In this document: positions 16,769 to 26,114 of the stretch, piece after piece
Position numbering within the stretch: the first letter of the stretch is position 1
Layout of the letters: the number at the start of each line of letters is the position of its first letter
Assembly (NCBI GenBank): GCA_046262935.1
Contig: JBHELT010000018.1
Coordinates: 1-63,698 of the forward strand
Source of the DNA: JBHELT01 sp046262935
Lineage (GTDB): Bacteria > Actinomycetota > CADDZG01 > JAHWKV01
Reading direction: 5' to 3'
DNA length: 63,698 bases
Position numbers and translations under genes: made by a program
The notes under the pieces: model-generated
The model's input: the letters and a program-made list of their open reading frames with translations, nothing else
The model's database searches: none
What the model was told of the DNA's origin: nothing

Positions 16769-16996
16769 TTACTTGAGGTTTAGCACAAGCAATATCGTGG
16801 TTGTGGCGAACACCAAGGCGGTCACGATGGTGATCCGGTCGAGATTGCGTTCAACTGCGGTCGAACCTCCAACCCCACCTCCCAATCCTCCGCCGAACAT
16901 CTCCGAAAGACCGCCACCGCGGCCTGCATGCAACAGGATGAACATAACCAATGCAGCGGCCGATAAAACATGGAAAACAACAATGACGGTAAGAAC
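16769..16996 (-). CDS. secG: Preprotein translocase subunit SecG (non-standard start)
   Basis: This small two-helix subunit of the SecYEG channel has the diagnostic loop LLHAGRGGGLSEMFGGG and the second helix ITIVTALVFATTTILLVL. The first TTG in frame (16951) would lose most of helix 1. The frame upstream encodes LTVIVVFHVLSAAALVMF, and GGGAGG lies at 17002-17007. The codon at the right distance is GTT (16996) or CTT (16993); no ATG, GTG or TTG is available. With GTT the protein has 75 residues, the usual length. It follows tpiA on the same strand, as in many Gram-positive genomes. Confidence 0.85.
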   Translation of the reverse strand, partial: VLTVIVVFHVLSAAALVMFILLHAGRGGGLSEMFGGGLGGGVGGSTAVERNLDRITIVTALVFATTTILLVLNLK

Positions 16997-17130
16997 GGCT
17001 ACCTCCCTAGGTGATTACGACGGTTGTGAGTCTAACGCGCCGCAACCCAGCTGGCCCCTTAGGACCCGATCCCGCGCACGTCAGCGAGCACATCAGTCGC
17101 AGAGCAGGAACCCCTTAACTGGGCTATTGG

Positions 17131-17895
17131 TCACTTTTGGTACTGGACCAGCCGCGCAAAGTCTTCGGCCTCCAGGCTGGCTCCACCAACCAATGCGCCG
17201 TCTATGTCTGGCTGTGACATCAATTCGGCGATGTTGCCAGGCTTCACGCTTCCTCCATATTGGACTCGAAGATCGTCCGCTGAATCGGGCGCGAAGTCAC
17301 GGACAGTGGTTCTGATGAACGAACTCATTGCCTGAGCGTCCTCAGACGAGGCGGTCTTGCCTGTTCCGATCGCCCAGATGGGTTCGTAGGCGATCACCAT
17401 CTTGGCGACCTGCTCCCCGGTCAAACCCTTGGTGCCCTCCAAGACCTGGGCGGAGACCCTCTCCTGCGCTACAGAGCCTTCACGCTCTTCGAGCGTTTCA
17501 CCAACGCACATGATCGGGATGAGTCCCGACTCGAACGCTGCGGTCACCTTCTTGTTCACGGTTTCGTCGGTTTCAGCGAAGGATTGCCTGCGTTCCGAGT
17601 GACCGATGATCACGTACTTAACACCGAGCTTGGTGAGCATGGACGCAGATATCTCGCCGGTGAATGCGCCCGATGATTCCCAGTGCATGTCCTGTGCCCC
17701 TATCGAGATCTCCAGGTCATCGCCGTCGATGGTTGTTTGAACTGAGCGGATAGCTGTGAATGGCGGGCAGATGACGATGTCGACCTGATCATAGGTAACC
17801 GGTTCGAGATGGTTGCGTAACGCCTCGACGAAGTGGATCGCATCGAGGTGTGACTTGTTCATCTTCCAATTCGCTGCGATCACGGGCTTTCTCAT
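17131..17895 (-). CDS. tpiA: Triosephosphate isomerase
   Basis: This 254-residue enzyme interconverts dihydroxyacetone phosphate and glyceraldehyde-3-phosphate. AANWKMN contains the active-site lysine, IIGHSERR the electrophilic histidine, and AYEPIWAIGTGK the catalytic glutamate with flexible loop 6. YGGSVKPGN and GALVGGASL bind phosphate. The ATG at 17895 overlaps the pgk stop as ATGA. The longer open frame upstream is arginine-rich and is not part of the enzyme. Confidence 0.97.
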   Translation of the reverse strand: MRKPVIAANWKMNKSHLDAIHFVEALRNHLEPVTYDQVDIVICPPFTAIRSVQTTIDGDDLEISIGAQDMHWESSGAFTGEISASMLTKLGVKYVIIGHSERRQSFAETDETVNKKVTAAFESGLIPIMCVGETLEEREGSVAQERVSAQVLEGTKGLTGEQVAKMVIAYEPIWAIGTGKTASSEDAQAMSSFIRTTVRDFAPDSADDLRVQYGGSVKPGNIAELMSQPDIDGALVGGASLEAEDFARLVQYQK

Positions 17896-19073
17896 CGGAC
17901 CCCCTCCATCAGTGCCGCAAGACCTGGCAGGCTCTTGCCCTCCAAGAATTCCAAAGAGGCGCCGCCTCCGGTTGACAGGTGATCGACGGATCCGGCCAGA
18001 CCGAACTTGGCAAGAGCCGCCCCCGAATCTCCTCCACCAACAACCGTGAAGCCAGAACAAGACGCGACGGCCTCGGACACCAGGCGTGTGCCCTCCGAGA
18101 ACGAGTCCCACTCGAAAACCCCCATCGGCCCATTCCAAAGAACGGTGGCAGCACCCTCGATCGATTCGCCGAACCGCTTAGCGGTTCCTGGACCGATATC
18201 CAAAGCCATCTTGTCTGGAGGAACTGCATTAGCATCGACCAAGATCGATTGCGCTTCGGAGCTGAATCCTTCGGCCACGACAAGGTCTTCGGGCAATCGG
18301 ATCGTTGCTCCCGCTGCCGCCGCCTCTTTCATCGCATCGGCAACCTCGTCCAACCGGTCCGGCTCGATCTTCGAAGTGCCCACGGCAAGGCCGGTCGCAG
18401 CAAGGAACGTGTTTGCCATCGCGCCGCCGATCAATATCTCGTCGGCATGTGCGGCGAGGTGGCGAACGACGCCAAGCTTGTCCGAAACCTTTGCCCCCCC
18501 GAGCACGACAACGAAAGGTCGCCGAGGGTCTTGGATCAATCGCGATAACACCTCTACTTCGCGCTCAAGGAGGCGACCCGCGGCATGCGGCAGGAGCCCC
18601 GGGACTCCCGCAACCGAAGCATGGGCCCGGTGAACCGCTCCGAAGGCATCACACACGAATAGCTCCGCCAGTGATGCCAGCCTCTGGCTGAATCCCGGAT
18701 CATTTGACTCTTCTCCCTGGTCGTAACGCAGGTTTTCGAGCAGAGCGACTTCATCGGCATCCATCGATAACAGGTCCTCTGCAGGACCGGTGGGATCGCT
18801 CGTGACTCGAACCCTTCTCTCCAAAAGGGTTGCGAGGCGCTGACCCACAGGAAGCATCGACAGCGCAGGATCTACCTTGCCCTTGGGGCGCCCCAAGTGC
18901 GAACAGCACACCACAGTCGCGCCGCGCGATAGGAGTTCATTGATCGTAGGTAGCGCCGCTGCGATGCGCATGTCATCGACCACTTCACCATCGCGGATGG
19001 GAACGTTGAAATCGACGCGCAGCAGAACACGTTTACCAGAAACGTCGAGCGCATCTATGGATGGCAGTTCCAA
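17892..19073 (-). CDS. pgk: Phosphoglycerate kinase
   Basis: This 393-residue enzyme transfers phosphate between 1,3-bisphosphoglycerate and ADP. It shows RVLLRVDFNVPIRDGEV near the N-terminus, SHLGRPKGK, LLENLRYDQGEE, the hinge VVLGGAKVSDKL and the nucleotide motif VLWNGPMGVFE plus VGGGDSGAAL. The TTG at 19073, two bases after the gap stop, is the likely start. Earlier in-frame codons lie inside gap and encode nothing like Pgk. It sits in the co-directional gap-pgk-tpiA-secG series. Confidence 0.95.
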   Translation of the reverse strand: MELPSIDALDVSGKRVLLRVDFNVPIRDGEVVDDMRIAAALPTINELLSRGATVVCCSHLGRPKGKVDPALSMLPVGQRLATLLERRVRVTSDPTGPAEDLLSMDADEVALLENLRYDQGEESNDPGFSQRLASLAELFVCDAFGAVHRAHASVAGVPGLLPHAAGRLLEREVEVLSRLIQDPRRPFVVVLGGAKVSDKLGVVRHLAAHADEILIGGAMANTFLAATGLAVGTSKIEPDRLDEVADAMKEAAAAGATIRLPEDLVVAEGFSSEAQSILVDANAVPPDKMALDIGPGTAKRFGESIEGAATVLWNGPMGVFEWDSFSEGTRLVSEAVASCSGFTVVGGGDSGAALAKFGLAGSVDHLSTGGGASLEFLEGKSLPGLAALMEGVR

Positions 19074-19075
19074 AT

Positions 19076-20104
19076 CTAAGCCCGGCCCACCTTCTTGATC
19101 AGGTCGACCAGCCTGTTGGAGTAACCCCATTCGTTGTCGTACCAGCCGATCACCTTGACCTGGTTCCCCAAAGACATCGTCGATAGGCCGTCGATGATGC
19201 ACGACGCCGGATTGCCGATGATGTCTGACGATACGATCGGGTCCTCGGTGTACGCGAGGATGCCGCGCCAGTTATCCGAATTCGCTGCGGCCTGGAAAGC
19301 AGCATTCACTTGTTCCGCGGTAGCTTCGTTCTCTAGAACGCACACCAGGTCGGTGACGCTGCCGTCGGGAACCGGAACCCGCATGGCCATACCGTCGAGT
19401 TTGCCTTTCACCTCGGGGATGACGAGCGCAAGCGCCTTCGCGGCACCGGTTGACGCTGGAACTATGTTGAGTGCGGCAGCCCTCATCCGACGAAGATCGG
19501 GCTTTCCCTTGCGGGTGACCGCGGCCTGGTCCTGCAATTGCTGCTCCGTTGTGTAGGCATGGATGGTCGTCATGAATCCGGACTGGATGCCGAAGTTATC
19601 CAACAGCACCTTGGTCATCGGACCAACTGAATTGGTCGTGCAGGAAGCGTTGGAGATGATGTGGTGTTTGGACTCGTCATACTGCGAATCGTTAACCCCA
19701 AGCACGATCGTGAAGTCGGGGTCGGTTGCGGGGGCCGAAACGATGACCTTTCGGGCACCTGCCGAAAGATGCTTCGAGGCACCCTCTCGGTCGGTGAAAA
19801 GTCCAGTCGACTCGATCACGACGTCCACTCCCATCTGCGCCCAGGGCAGGGCCGCAGGATCGCGTTCGCTGATGAATGTGATCGATCTTCCATCGACACT
19901 TATCGAGTCGTCAGTTGTCTTGATCTCGGCTCCCAATACTCCGTGCGTCGAGTCGTACTTGAGCAGGTGACCGAAGACCTCAGGGGTGCCCCCCGGGTCA
20001 TTGATGACCACGAGCTCAACGTCGGTTGTCCCTTGCTTGATGATGGCTCTTAGAAAGTTCCTGCCGATCCGGCCGAAACCGTTGATGCCTACTTTGATAC
20101 TCAA
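19076..20104 (-). CDS. gap: Glyceraldehyde-3-phosphate dehydrogenase, type I
   Basis: This 342-residue NAD(P)-dependent enzyme of glycolysis has the Rossmann motif KVGINGFGRIGRNFLRA, the catalytic site ISNASCTTNSVGP (Cys near 157), HAYTTEQQLQD and WYDNEWGYSNRLVDL near the C-terminus. The acidic residue following the second strand (VVINDPGG) suggests NAD preference. It is the first gene of the gap-pgk-tpiA block. The 134 bases before it hold no gene. Confidence 0.97.
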   Translation of the reverse strand: MSIKVGINGFGRIGRNFLRAIIKQGTTDVELVVINDPGGTPEVFGHLLKYDSTHGVLGAEIKTTDDSISVDGRSITFISERDPAALPWAQMGVDVVIESTGLFTDREGASKHLSAGARKVIVSAPATDPDFTIVLGVNDSQYDESKHHIISNASCTTNSVGPMTKVLLDNFGIQSGFMTTIHAYTTEQQLQDQAAVTRKGKPDLRRMRAAALNIVPASTGAAKALALVIPEVKGKLDGMAMRVPVPDGSVTDLVCVLENEATAEQVNAAFQAAANSDNWRGILAYTEDPIVSSDIIGNPASCIIDGLSTMSLGNQVKVIGWYDNEWGYSNRLVDLIKKVGRA

Positions 20105-20238
20105 TGCAGCCTCCTCGATATCCGAGATTCCGTGTTTGTGAAGTCCCTAGATACTATCCTTGCGGGCGATCGGGGCCGATTTGATGTACCTGTCGGCATG
20201 CCCAAGGGAACCGGAAGAGATCGACGGACCCTCCTGCA

Positions 20239-21132
20239 TCACAATTTCTTCAACACGTCCGCAAGTCGAGCCGGGTCATGGCGCGAAGATCCATCGGTTG
20301 GGAGAAGATCGGCCCCCACGACCAGAACCCCCATGCCCTTCAACGCCACGATATCGACTGCGACTGCAGGCCCATTCGTTGGAGGACGGCCTGTATGAGC
20401 GACCACAACATCCACGGAGCCGGTCCCCAGGTGCGCGTAAACGGCCGACAGATGCGCCGCCGCATCGAAGTGCTGAGTCTCCCCTAAGGGAGCCACCAGA
20501 TTGCAGACATAAACCTTTTGAGCATGAGCCGTAACCAGCGCTTCCTTCAATTCCCGCACCAGGAGCGGAGGCAAAACGCTGGTGAAAAGACTGCCAGGAC
20601 CAAGAACGATCTGGTCTGCATCCGTCAAGGCTTGTACAGCGGGTTCAAAAGGTTTCGGATCGGCGGGATCGAGAGCAACAAAGGTTATGCGACCCGTTGA
20701 GGTTGCAACCTCAACCTGACCCTCAACGAGTTGTCCTTCGACCTCTGAGATCAATCTGACCGGATCCAATGTTGGTGGCAGTATCCTGCCCTCGGCCCCC
20801 AGTAGGGCCGCGGCCTGTTCGATAGCCGCAACGAAACTTCCGCTCTCTTGCGCTGCGGCGGCGATCATCAGGTTCCCAACTACATGGCCTTCGAATCTGC
20901 CCGACGGGAACCGATGTTGGAAAACCGACACCGTTGGTGAGTCCGGGGCTAAAGCCGCAAGGCAGTTGCGTATGTCGCCCATCGGCAAAACCCCAAGTTC
21001 GCGGGCGAGCCTTCCGGATGAGCCTCCGTTGTCGGCTACCGTGATGATCCCAGTGACATCATCCGAGTAGAGCCTGGCGGCCCTAAGGCTGGCCGAGGCT
21101 CCGTGACCTCCGCCAACAACTACAACGCTCAC
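20239..21132 (-). CDS. yvcK: YvcK/CofD-like protein (gluconeogenesis factor family)
   Basis: This 297-residue protein has VVVVGGGHGASASLRA and TGIITVADNGGSSGRLARE, followed by PMGDIRNCLAAL and the conserved Asp/Asn-rich sugar-nucleotide pocket, as in YvcK (UDP-sugar-binding regulator of envelope and carbon metabolism). ADQIVLGPGSLFTSVLP is the second family block. It overlaps rapZ by four bases. In most Gram-positive bacteria whiA follows directly; here the next gene is gap. Confidence 0.92.
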   Translation of the reverse strand: MSVVVVGGGHGASASLRAARLYSDDVTGIITVADNGGSSGRLARELGVLPMGDIRNCLAALAPDSPTVSVFQHRFPSGRFEGHVVGNLMIAAAAQESGSFVAAIEQAAALLGAEGRILPPTLDPVRLISEVEGQLVEGQVEVATSTGRITFVALDPADPKPFEPAVQALTDADQIVLGPGSLFTSVLPPLLVRELKEALVTAHAQKVYVCNLVAPLGETQHFDAAAHLSAVYAHLGTGSVDVVVAHTGRPPTNGPAVAVDIVALKGMGVLVVGADLLPTDGSSRHDPARLADVLKKL

Positions 21133-22007
21133 TCGCGGTCCAGGTCCCTATGTACAACTGTCGAGGGGAAACCTTTCTCTTGGAGGTATCTCGCAATCTC
21201 GTCACCAACAACAACCGAGCGATGCTTACCACCGGTGCATCCGATCCCGATCGTCAGGTAGTGGCGACCTTCATTAACGAAACCGGGAAGCAGGAATCCC
21301 AGCAGGTCACGCAACTTGAACAGAAACTCCTCAGTACCAGGCGCATTCAGTACATAACCCCTTACCTTGCGGTGGGTCCCGTTGAGAGGCCGCAACTCAT
21401 CTACCCAATGCGGGTTTGGCAGGAATCGGCAATCCAGGATGATGTCGGCATCAAGCGGGATGCCATGCTTGTATCCGAACGAGATCACATTGACCGCGAT
21501 CCCAGATCTGGCCGATGGGTCAGCGAACAAAGATGAGACCTTGTCGCGGAGTTCGTGCACGTTGAGGTCGGTTGTGTCGATGATCACGTCGGCAACGTCG
21601 CGGAGTCTTCGCATGATCTGGCGCTCTTGGAAGATCCCTTCGACCACTCGGTCGCTCTGGGCCAAAGGATGCTTCCTCCTGGTCGCCTCGAACCTTCTGA
21701 CCAAGGACCTGTCAGACGCCTCCAAGAACAGAACCCGCAGGTCAAACCCTCGGTCCTTGATGCCGTCGAGGGCCTTCTCGAGCTCGGGGAAGAATTCTCC
21801 GCCTCGCACATCGACTACAAGTGCGATCTGCTTCACTTTGCTGCCGGGGGCCGAAACTAGTTCGACCATCTTCTCGATGAGCGCGGGTGGGATGTTGTCC
21901 ACGACGAAGTAGCCGAGGTCTTCGAATACCTTAGCCACCTCGGACCGGCCAGCCCCTGAAAGGCCCGTGATGAGCGTGAAACGGGGAGCCGAAACTGCTG
22001 CGCTCAC
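21129..22007 (-). CDS. rapZ: RapZ-family RNase adapter / nucleotide-binding protein
   Basis: This 292-residue P-loop protein has Walker A ITGLSGAGRSEVAK and Walker B ALVVDVRGGEFF. The C-terminal domain carries ISFGYKHGIPLDADIILDCRFLPNP (split by convention) and GIGCTGGKHRSVVVGDEIA, the hallmark of RapZ/YvcJ. In proteobacteria it controls GlmZ and GlmS; in Gram-positives its role is linked to cell-envelope precursor control. ATGA overlaps on both sides tie it to the DinB-like gene and yvcK. Confidence 0.95.
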   Translation of the reverse strand: MSAAVSAPRFTLITGLSGAGRSEVAKVFEDLGYFVVDNIPPALIEKMVELVSAPGSKVKQIALVVDVRGGEFFPELEKALDGIKDRGFDLRVLFLEASDRSLVRRFEATRRKHPLAQSDRVVEGIFQERQIMRRLRDVADVIIDTTDLNVHELRDKVSSLFADPSARSGIAVNVISFGYKHGIPLDADIILDCRFLPNPHWVDELRPLNGTHRKVRGYVLNAPGTEEFLFKLRDLLGFLLPGFVNEGRHYLTIGIGCTGGKHRSVVVGDEIARYLQEKGFPSTVVHRDLDRE

Positions 22008-22462
22008 TGAGTGGTCAAGGCTTTATCGAGATCCAACTGATGTTCAACATGGTGTTCAAGGGTACTTAGGACAACCCAGCGCTCGAGACGAGGCTTGGCT
22101 TCCCACATCTCATCGGGAACCTCCCTTACCAGACCGGCAACATCCAGTCCGGTAACCAACAACTTCTCCAGCAACTGGGTTGCTGGCACCGAGGACATCG
22201 CGATAACGGCCCTTTCATTGTGGTCATCGGCCTCGGAATAGTCTCGGCGTTCATAGGTGCCATTCATGGTTGTACGGATCGCCCATATGCATTGTTCATG
22301 CCAGTACACCATGTGAGCCACGAGATCGCGTATCGCCCAAGTTCCTATCGTGTGAGGCTCTTGCAAGATCTCAGCTGATGCATCCGATAGTCTGCTATGC
22401 AAGCGCCTTACGCTCTGCTCAACCTTGTCGGCAAGTTCGTGCCGATCTGATACTGGCATCAT
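22004..22462 (-). CDS. DinB-like four-helix protein
   Basis: This 152-residue all-helical protein fits the DinB/YfiT or mycothiol-dependent-like superfamily. WAIRDLVAHMVYWHE supplies the first metal-type histidine, and a late VLSTLEHHVEHQLD supplies the second pair. The substrate is unknown, and superfamily members include thiol transferases and damage-inducible proteins. It lies between uvrC and rapZ with four-base overlaps, so it is cotranscribed with uvrC. Confidence 0.7.
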   Translation of the reverse strand: MMPVSDRHELADKVEQSVRRLHSRLSDASAEILQEPHTIGTWAIRDLVAHMVYWHEQCIWAIRTTMNGTYERRDYSEADDHNERAVIAMSSVPATQLLEKLLVTGLDVAGLVREVPDEMWEAKPRLERWVVLSTLEHHVEHQLDLDKALTTQ

Positions 22463-24312
22463 GTCCTCCTGAGGGCCTCATGGATCCTTCGCGCCATCTC
22501 TTTACCGATGCCGGGGACCTGTGCGATCTGCTCGATCGTTGCTTGCTCCAACTTCTTCACCGAACCGAAATGCTTGAGCAGGGCACTTCGGCGAGAAGAG
22601 CCGACCCCAGGCAACTCATCGACGATGCTCTTAGTCATCGACTTCGCACGGCGCGTCCTCTGGTAACCAACCGCGAACCTGTGGGCCTCGTCTCGAACCC
22701 TCTGGAGAAGATACAGGGCCTCGGAGCCTCGTGGGATGATCCTGGGTTCCGATTCACCCGGAACGAATACTTCTTCGAGTCGTTTCGCCAAAGACACGAC
22801 CGGGATGCCCACGATCCCAACCTCGCTCATCACCTGAACCGCTGCATTCAACTGACCCTTACCACCATCTACCACAATCAATCCCGGCTGGTAAGCGAAC
22901 TTGTCTTGGCGGTCGCGCGGTTTCGCCGAAGCTTCGACCAGCCGGGTGAGCCTGCGCCCGATCACCTCCCCCATCGAAGCGAAATCGTCCTGGCCCTCTA
23001 CTGAGTTGACCTTGAATTTGCGGTAATCCGATCTCTTTGGCAGCCCGTCCTCGAAAACAACCATAGAACCGACAACTTCCGTCGGCCCCAGGTTAGAGAT
23101 GTCGAAACATTCGATCCGGAGCGGCGCTTCGGGTAGGTCGAGTTGTTCTTGGAGTTCTGAAAGTGCCTTTGAACGAGCGTCGAAATCGGTCGCTCGCTTC
23201 AGCCGCTCACGACCGAATGCTTCCTTAGCGTTTTCCGCGATGGTTTCGAGGAGTCTGCGTTTGGAGCCTCGCTCGGGGACCCTGATCGTCACCTTGGAAT
23301 CGCGAGCTATCGACAGCCAGGCTTCCAAGACTTCGGCCGACGGGGGCATGACCGGAACCAGCACCTGTGAAGGGATCTCGGTTTGGTCCGAGTAGAGGTT
23401 CTCGATGAAAGTTTCAACCAGCGGTGCATCGTCAAGGTCTTCGACCTTGTCCACCATGAAGCCCTTTCGGCCAACCATCCTGCCCTTGCGCACGAAGAAC
23501 ACCTGGAAAGAGGCTTCGAGGTCGTCTCCGAAGAAATGGATCGCGTCGATGTCTTCTCTCTTCTCGGTGACCATCTCCTGACGTTCGATGACTCTGCGAA
23601 CTGCGCTCGACTGGTCCCTCAAACGGGCAGCCTGTTCGAACTCGAGCCTTGCTGCAGCGTTCTTCATGCGGTCCTGCAGATCTTTGGTGATCTTTTCGTG
23701 GTCGCCATCCATGAATTCACAGAATTGCCTGACTATCTGCAGGTGCTGTTCGGCATCGACATGACCGACGCATGGGGCGGAACATCGGCCGATGTCGTAC
23801 AGCAGACAAGGGCGTCTCGCCGACTTGGCGCGGTCGAACACTCCCTTGCTGCAGGACCGAAGGGGAAATACTCGCAGCAGCAGGTCGAGCGTCTCTCGGA
23901 TCGCGTATGCATGCGTGTAGGGCCCGTAGTAACGATCTCCCTTTCGTTTACGTCCTCTCACAACCATGGCTCTTGGGAATTCCTCGCTCATCGTTATGGC
24001 GAGATATGGGTACGACTTGTCATCGCGATAGCGCACATTGAAACGCGGGTGATGTTCCTTTATGAATGTGACTTCGAGCTGGAGAGCTTCGACCTCGGTC
24101 GATGTGACTATCCATTCAACTTCGGCAGCCGAATCGACCATCGCAATGGTTCGGGCATGCAATCCCGTTGTGAAGTAGTTGGGAACCCTCGACCTCAGAC
24201 TCTTTGCTTTGCCGACATAAAGGACGCGTCGTTCTTCGTCTCGGAACATGTAAACGCCGGGCGAATCTGGGATGTCTAGGTTGCGCGGGCGCCAACTTGG
24301 ATCGGCCACCAT
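22459..24312 (-). CDS. uvrC: Excinuclease ABC subunit C
   Basis: This 617-residue nuclease makes both incisions in nucleotide excision repair. The GIY-YIG domain starts at DSPGVYMFRDEERRVLYVGKA. The UVR motif is ARLEFEQAARLRDQSSAVRR. The RNase-H-like endonuclease domain shows RIECFDISNLGPTEVVGSM and VVDGGKGQLNA. A C-terminal tandem helix-hairpin-helix (LPGVGSSRRSALLKHFGS, VPGIGKEMARRI) completes it. A cysteine-rich patch (CSAPCVG) is also conserved. UvrA and UvrB are encoded in the same window. Confidence 0.97.
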   Translation of the reverse strand: MVADPSWRPRNLDIPDSPGVYMFRDEERRVLYVGKAKSLRSRVPNYFTTGLHARTIAMVDSAAEVEWIVTSTEVEALQLEVTFIKEHHPRFNVRYRDDKSYPYLAITMSEEFPRAMVVRGRKRKGDRYYGPYTHAYAIRETLDLLLRVFPLRSCSKGVFDRAKSARRPCLLYDIGRCSAPCVGHVDAEQHLQIVRQFCEFMDGDHEKITKDLQDRMKNAAARLEFEQAARLRDQSSAVRRVIERQEMVTEKREDIDAIHFFGDDLEASFQVFFVRKGRMVGRKGFMVDKVEDLDDAPLVETFIENLYSDQTEIPSQVLVPVMPPSAEVLEAWLSIARDSKVTIRVPERGSKRRLLETIAENAKEAFGRERLKRATDFDARSKALSELQEQLDLPEAPLRIECFDISNLGPTEVVGSMVVFEDGLPKRSDYRKFKVNSVEGQDDFASMGEVIGRRLTRLVEASAKPRDRQDKFAYQPGLIVVDGGKGQLNAAVQVMSEVGIVGIPVVSLAKRLEEVFVPGESEPRIIPRGSEALYLLQRVRDEAHRFAVGYQRTRRAKSMTKSIVDELPGVGSSRRSALLKHFGSVKKLEQATIEQIAQVPGIGKEMARRIHEALRRT

Positions 24313-24363
24313 CAGATACTCTCATGGACCAGTCGATATGACGGTCACGTTAGGAGCGGTTAC

Positions 24364-25167
24364 TTGCCCTTGGTGTTCGCAGCTGTGATGCCGCATGGGG
24401 GTGCCCTCATCCCCGGTGTCGAAGAAACCGACGAGAATGCCTCTGCCGAGTTGACCGAGGCTATGGATCGCATCGCCTCGAACGCTGCTGAGGCGCGCTT
24501 GGATGTCGTATTCATCGCAACTCCGCATGGGGTTCGGATCGAGGACGCTCATTCGATAGCGATGGCGACGACCACCGAAGGCTCGCTTGGTCCGTTCGAT
24601 CTAAGCGCTCCGATCGATCACACCACCTCGGTAGAGATCCTGGCTGAGGCTCAAGAACGCAAGCTTCCGTGTGTGGGGATCCTCTTCGGGGGCCAGTCTG
24701 TGCCGCTCCCGATGGACTGGGGTGTTTTCGTTCCGCTTTGGTTCCTCAGTCAAACGGGACCTCTCCCACCTGTGGTCGTCATCTGCCCATCTCGATCATT
24801 CGGTCTCGATACCCTTGCTGACCTTGGCCGAGTGATCGCCGAGCATGCAGAGAAAAGCACATTGCGGATCGGCATCATCGCAAGCGCAGACCAGGCCCAC
24901 GCCCATCAGGCTGAAGGACCTTACGGCTTCGACCCGACCGCGAGGGTCTTCGATGAACTCATCGTTGATATAACCAGGCGCGGGGCCTACCAGGAATATC
25001 TAAGGCTGTCATCGGATCTGATCGAGACCGCGCTCCCCGATAGCCCATGGCAGTTGGCGATCTTGAAGGGAGCTTTCGATGTGGTCGATTTCGCGGTTAA
25101 GTCGGTCGATTACGATTGTCCATCTTACTTTGGGATGATGTGTGCCGAATTCGCACGAGGTCAGTAG
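24364..25167 (+). CDS. LigB-type class III extradiol dioxygenase-like protein
   Basis: This 267-residue protein has the fold pattern of LigB/AMMECR1-neighbour proteins. AAVMPHGGALIPGVEE carries the metal-type histidine, VFIATPHGVRIEDAHS the second, and a later SADQAHAHQAEGPYGFDP the active-site histidine region. The start is TTG at 24364. It could be a ring-cleavage dioxygenase or a MEMO-like protein; nothing adjacent suggests an aromatic pathway except the kynureninase 6 kb away. It ends convergently, overlapping the cdsA-type gene by seven bases. Confidence 0.72.
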   Translation: MPLVFAAVMPHGGALIPGVEETDENASAELTEAMDRIASNAAEARLDVVFIATPHGVRIEDAHSIAMATTTEGSLGPFDLSAPIDHTTSVEILAEAQERKLPCVGILFGGQSVPLPMDWGVFVPLWFLSQTGPLPPVVVICPSRSFGLDTLADLGRVIAEHAEKSTLRIGIIASADQAHAHQAEGPYGFDPTARVFDELIVDITRRGAYQEYLRLSSDLIETALPDSPWQLAILKGAFDVVDFAVKSVDYDCPSYFGMMCAEFARGQ

Positions 25168-26114
25168 GGGGTGGCCGAGTAGTGTTGGATCACTTTGATC
25201 GCGTAATATCCAAGCGGCATCGCTACCAACAAAGAGTCGATCCGGTCGAGCAGACCGCCGAAGCCCGGCAACAGGTCTCCCGCATCCTTTGTGTCGAAGG
25301 CGCGCTTCACCAAAGACTCAACCATGTCGCCCCACAACGCCCCTAGGCCGATCACCAAAGGAACAACTGCCACCGTCACTTTGGTGAGGTCCCCTGGGAT
25401 CGCGAAAGACATGAGCCAGAAGGCTAGATAAGCGCCGACAACATTGCCCGCGGCCCCGGCCCATGTCTTATTGGGACTAACGGACGGACGGATCTTCGGC
25501 CCTTTGGCGATCTTGCCAACGGTGAAAGCGAGCACGTCCGAAAGAGCAACGGAAGTGCCGAGGAGAAGCAGCAGCGCTACGCCCTGCTTCTCGGTCCGTG
25601 CGATAAGCACGAAGAACGACAAGAACACCGCGATCCATATGTAACCAAGAACGCTGGCCGCCGCTTGCATGACTTCTGTACGCGGGTCGGCATGGGGATC
25701 TTTGAGGCGCGTTAGTGGGATGAGCGTCGCGACCGCGAAGAAGCCGATGGGCATGAACAAGAAGAACCTGTGACCGAAATACGCGGTGACGATGAGACCG
25801 AACACTCCGTAGCCGATGAGCCACGCGAGATATGGCCGCGCTAGTTTCACTAATTTGCCGTACTCGATGATGGCCTGGATGGACATGTAAACGACAAGTC
25901 CGAGCGATACGAACCCACCGGTGAAAACGCTTAAAGCAAAGATGGGGGCCATCACCGCCCACGACCCCACTTTTTGGAAGAGAACCGAACCGCGCCATCG
26001 TGAAGGCGGCTTTCTTTCAACAACGATCACGAGAACAAGGGCCACGAACAGCAGAAGCCCTATCCGCGATGCCGTCGGCTGAAACAGCGGTTGAGCGAAT
26101 GGATCACGAGGCAT
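25161..26114 (-). CDS. cdsA: Phosphatidate cytidylyltransferase (CDP-diglyceride synthetase)
   Basis: This 317-residue integral membrane enzyme makes CDP-diacylglycerol from phosphatidate and CTP. About eight hydrophobic helices are visible. The C-terminal signature is complete: VKRAFDTKDAGDLLPGFGG followed by LLDRIDSLL, containing the conserved acidic metal ligands. SVSPNKTWAGAAGN is the other conserved block. It overlaps the next phospholipid gene by 11 bases, forming a three-gene membrane-lipid operon. Confidence 0.9.
   Translation of the reverse strand: MPRDPFAQPLFQPTASRIGLLLFVALVLVIVVERKPPSRWRGSVLFQKVGSWAVMAPIFALSVFTGGFVSLGLVVYMSIQAIIEYGKLVKLARPYLAWLIGYGVFGLIVTAYFGHRFFLFMPIGFFAVATLIPLTRLKDPHADPRTEVMQAAASVLGYIWIAVFLSFFVLIARTEKQGVALLLLLGTSVALSDVLAFTVGKIAKGPKIRPSVSPNKTWAGAAGNVVGAYLAFWLMSFAIPGDLTKVTVAVVPLVIGLGALWGDMVESLVKRAFDTKDAGDLLPGFGGLLDRIDSLLVAMPLGYYAIKVIQHYSATPY

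Noticed and set aside
17896..18138. Possible N-terminal extension of triosephosphate isomerase
   Set aside because: The upstream frame is antisense-like Arg/Gly-rich sequence inside pgk. The enzyme starts cleanly at 17895 with an ATGA overlap.
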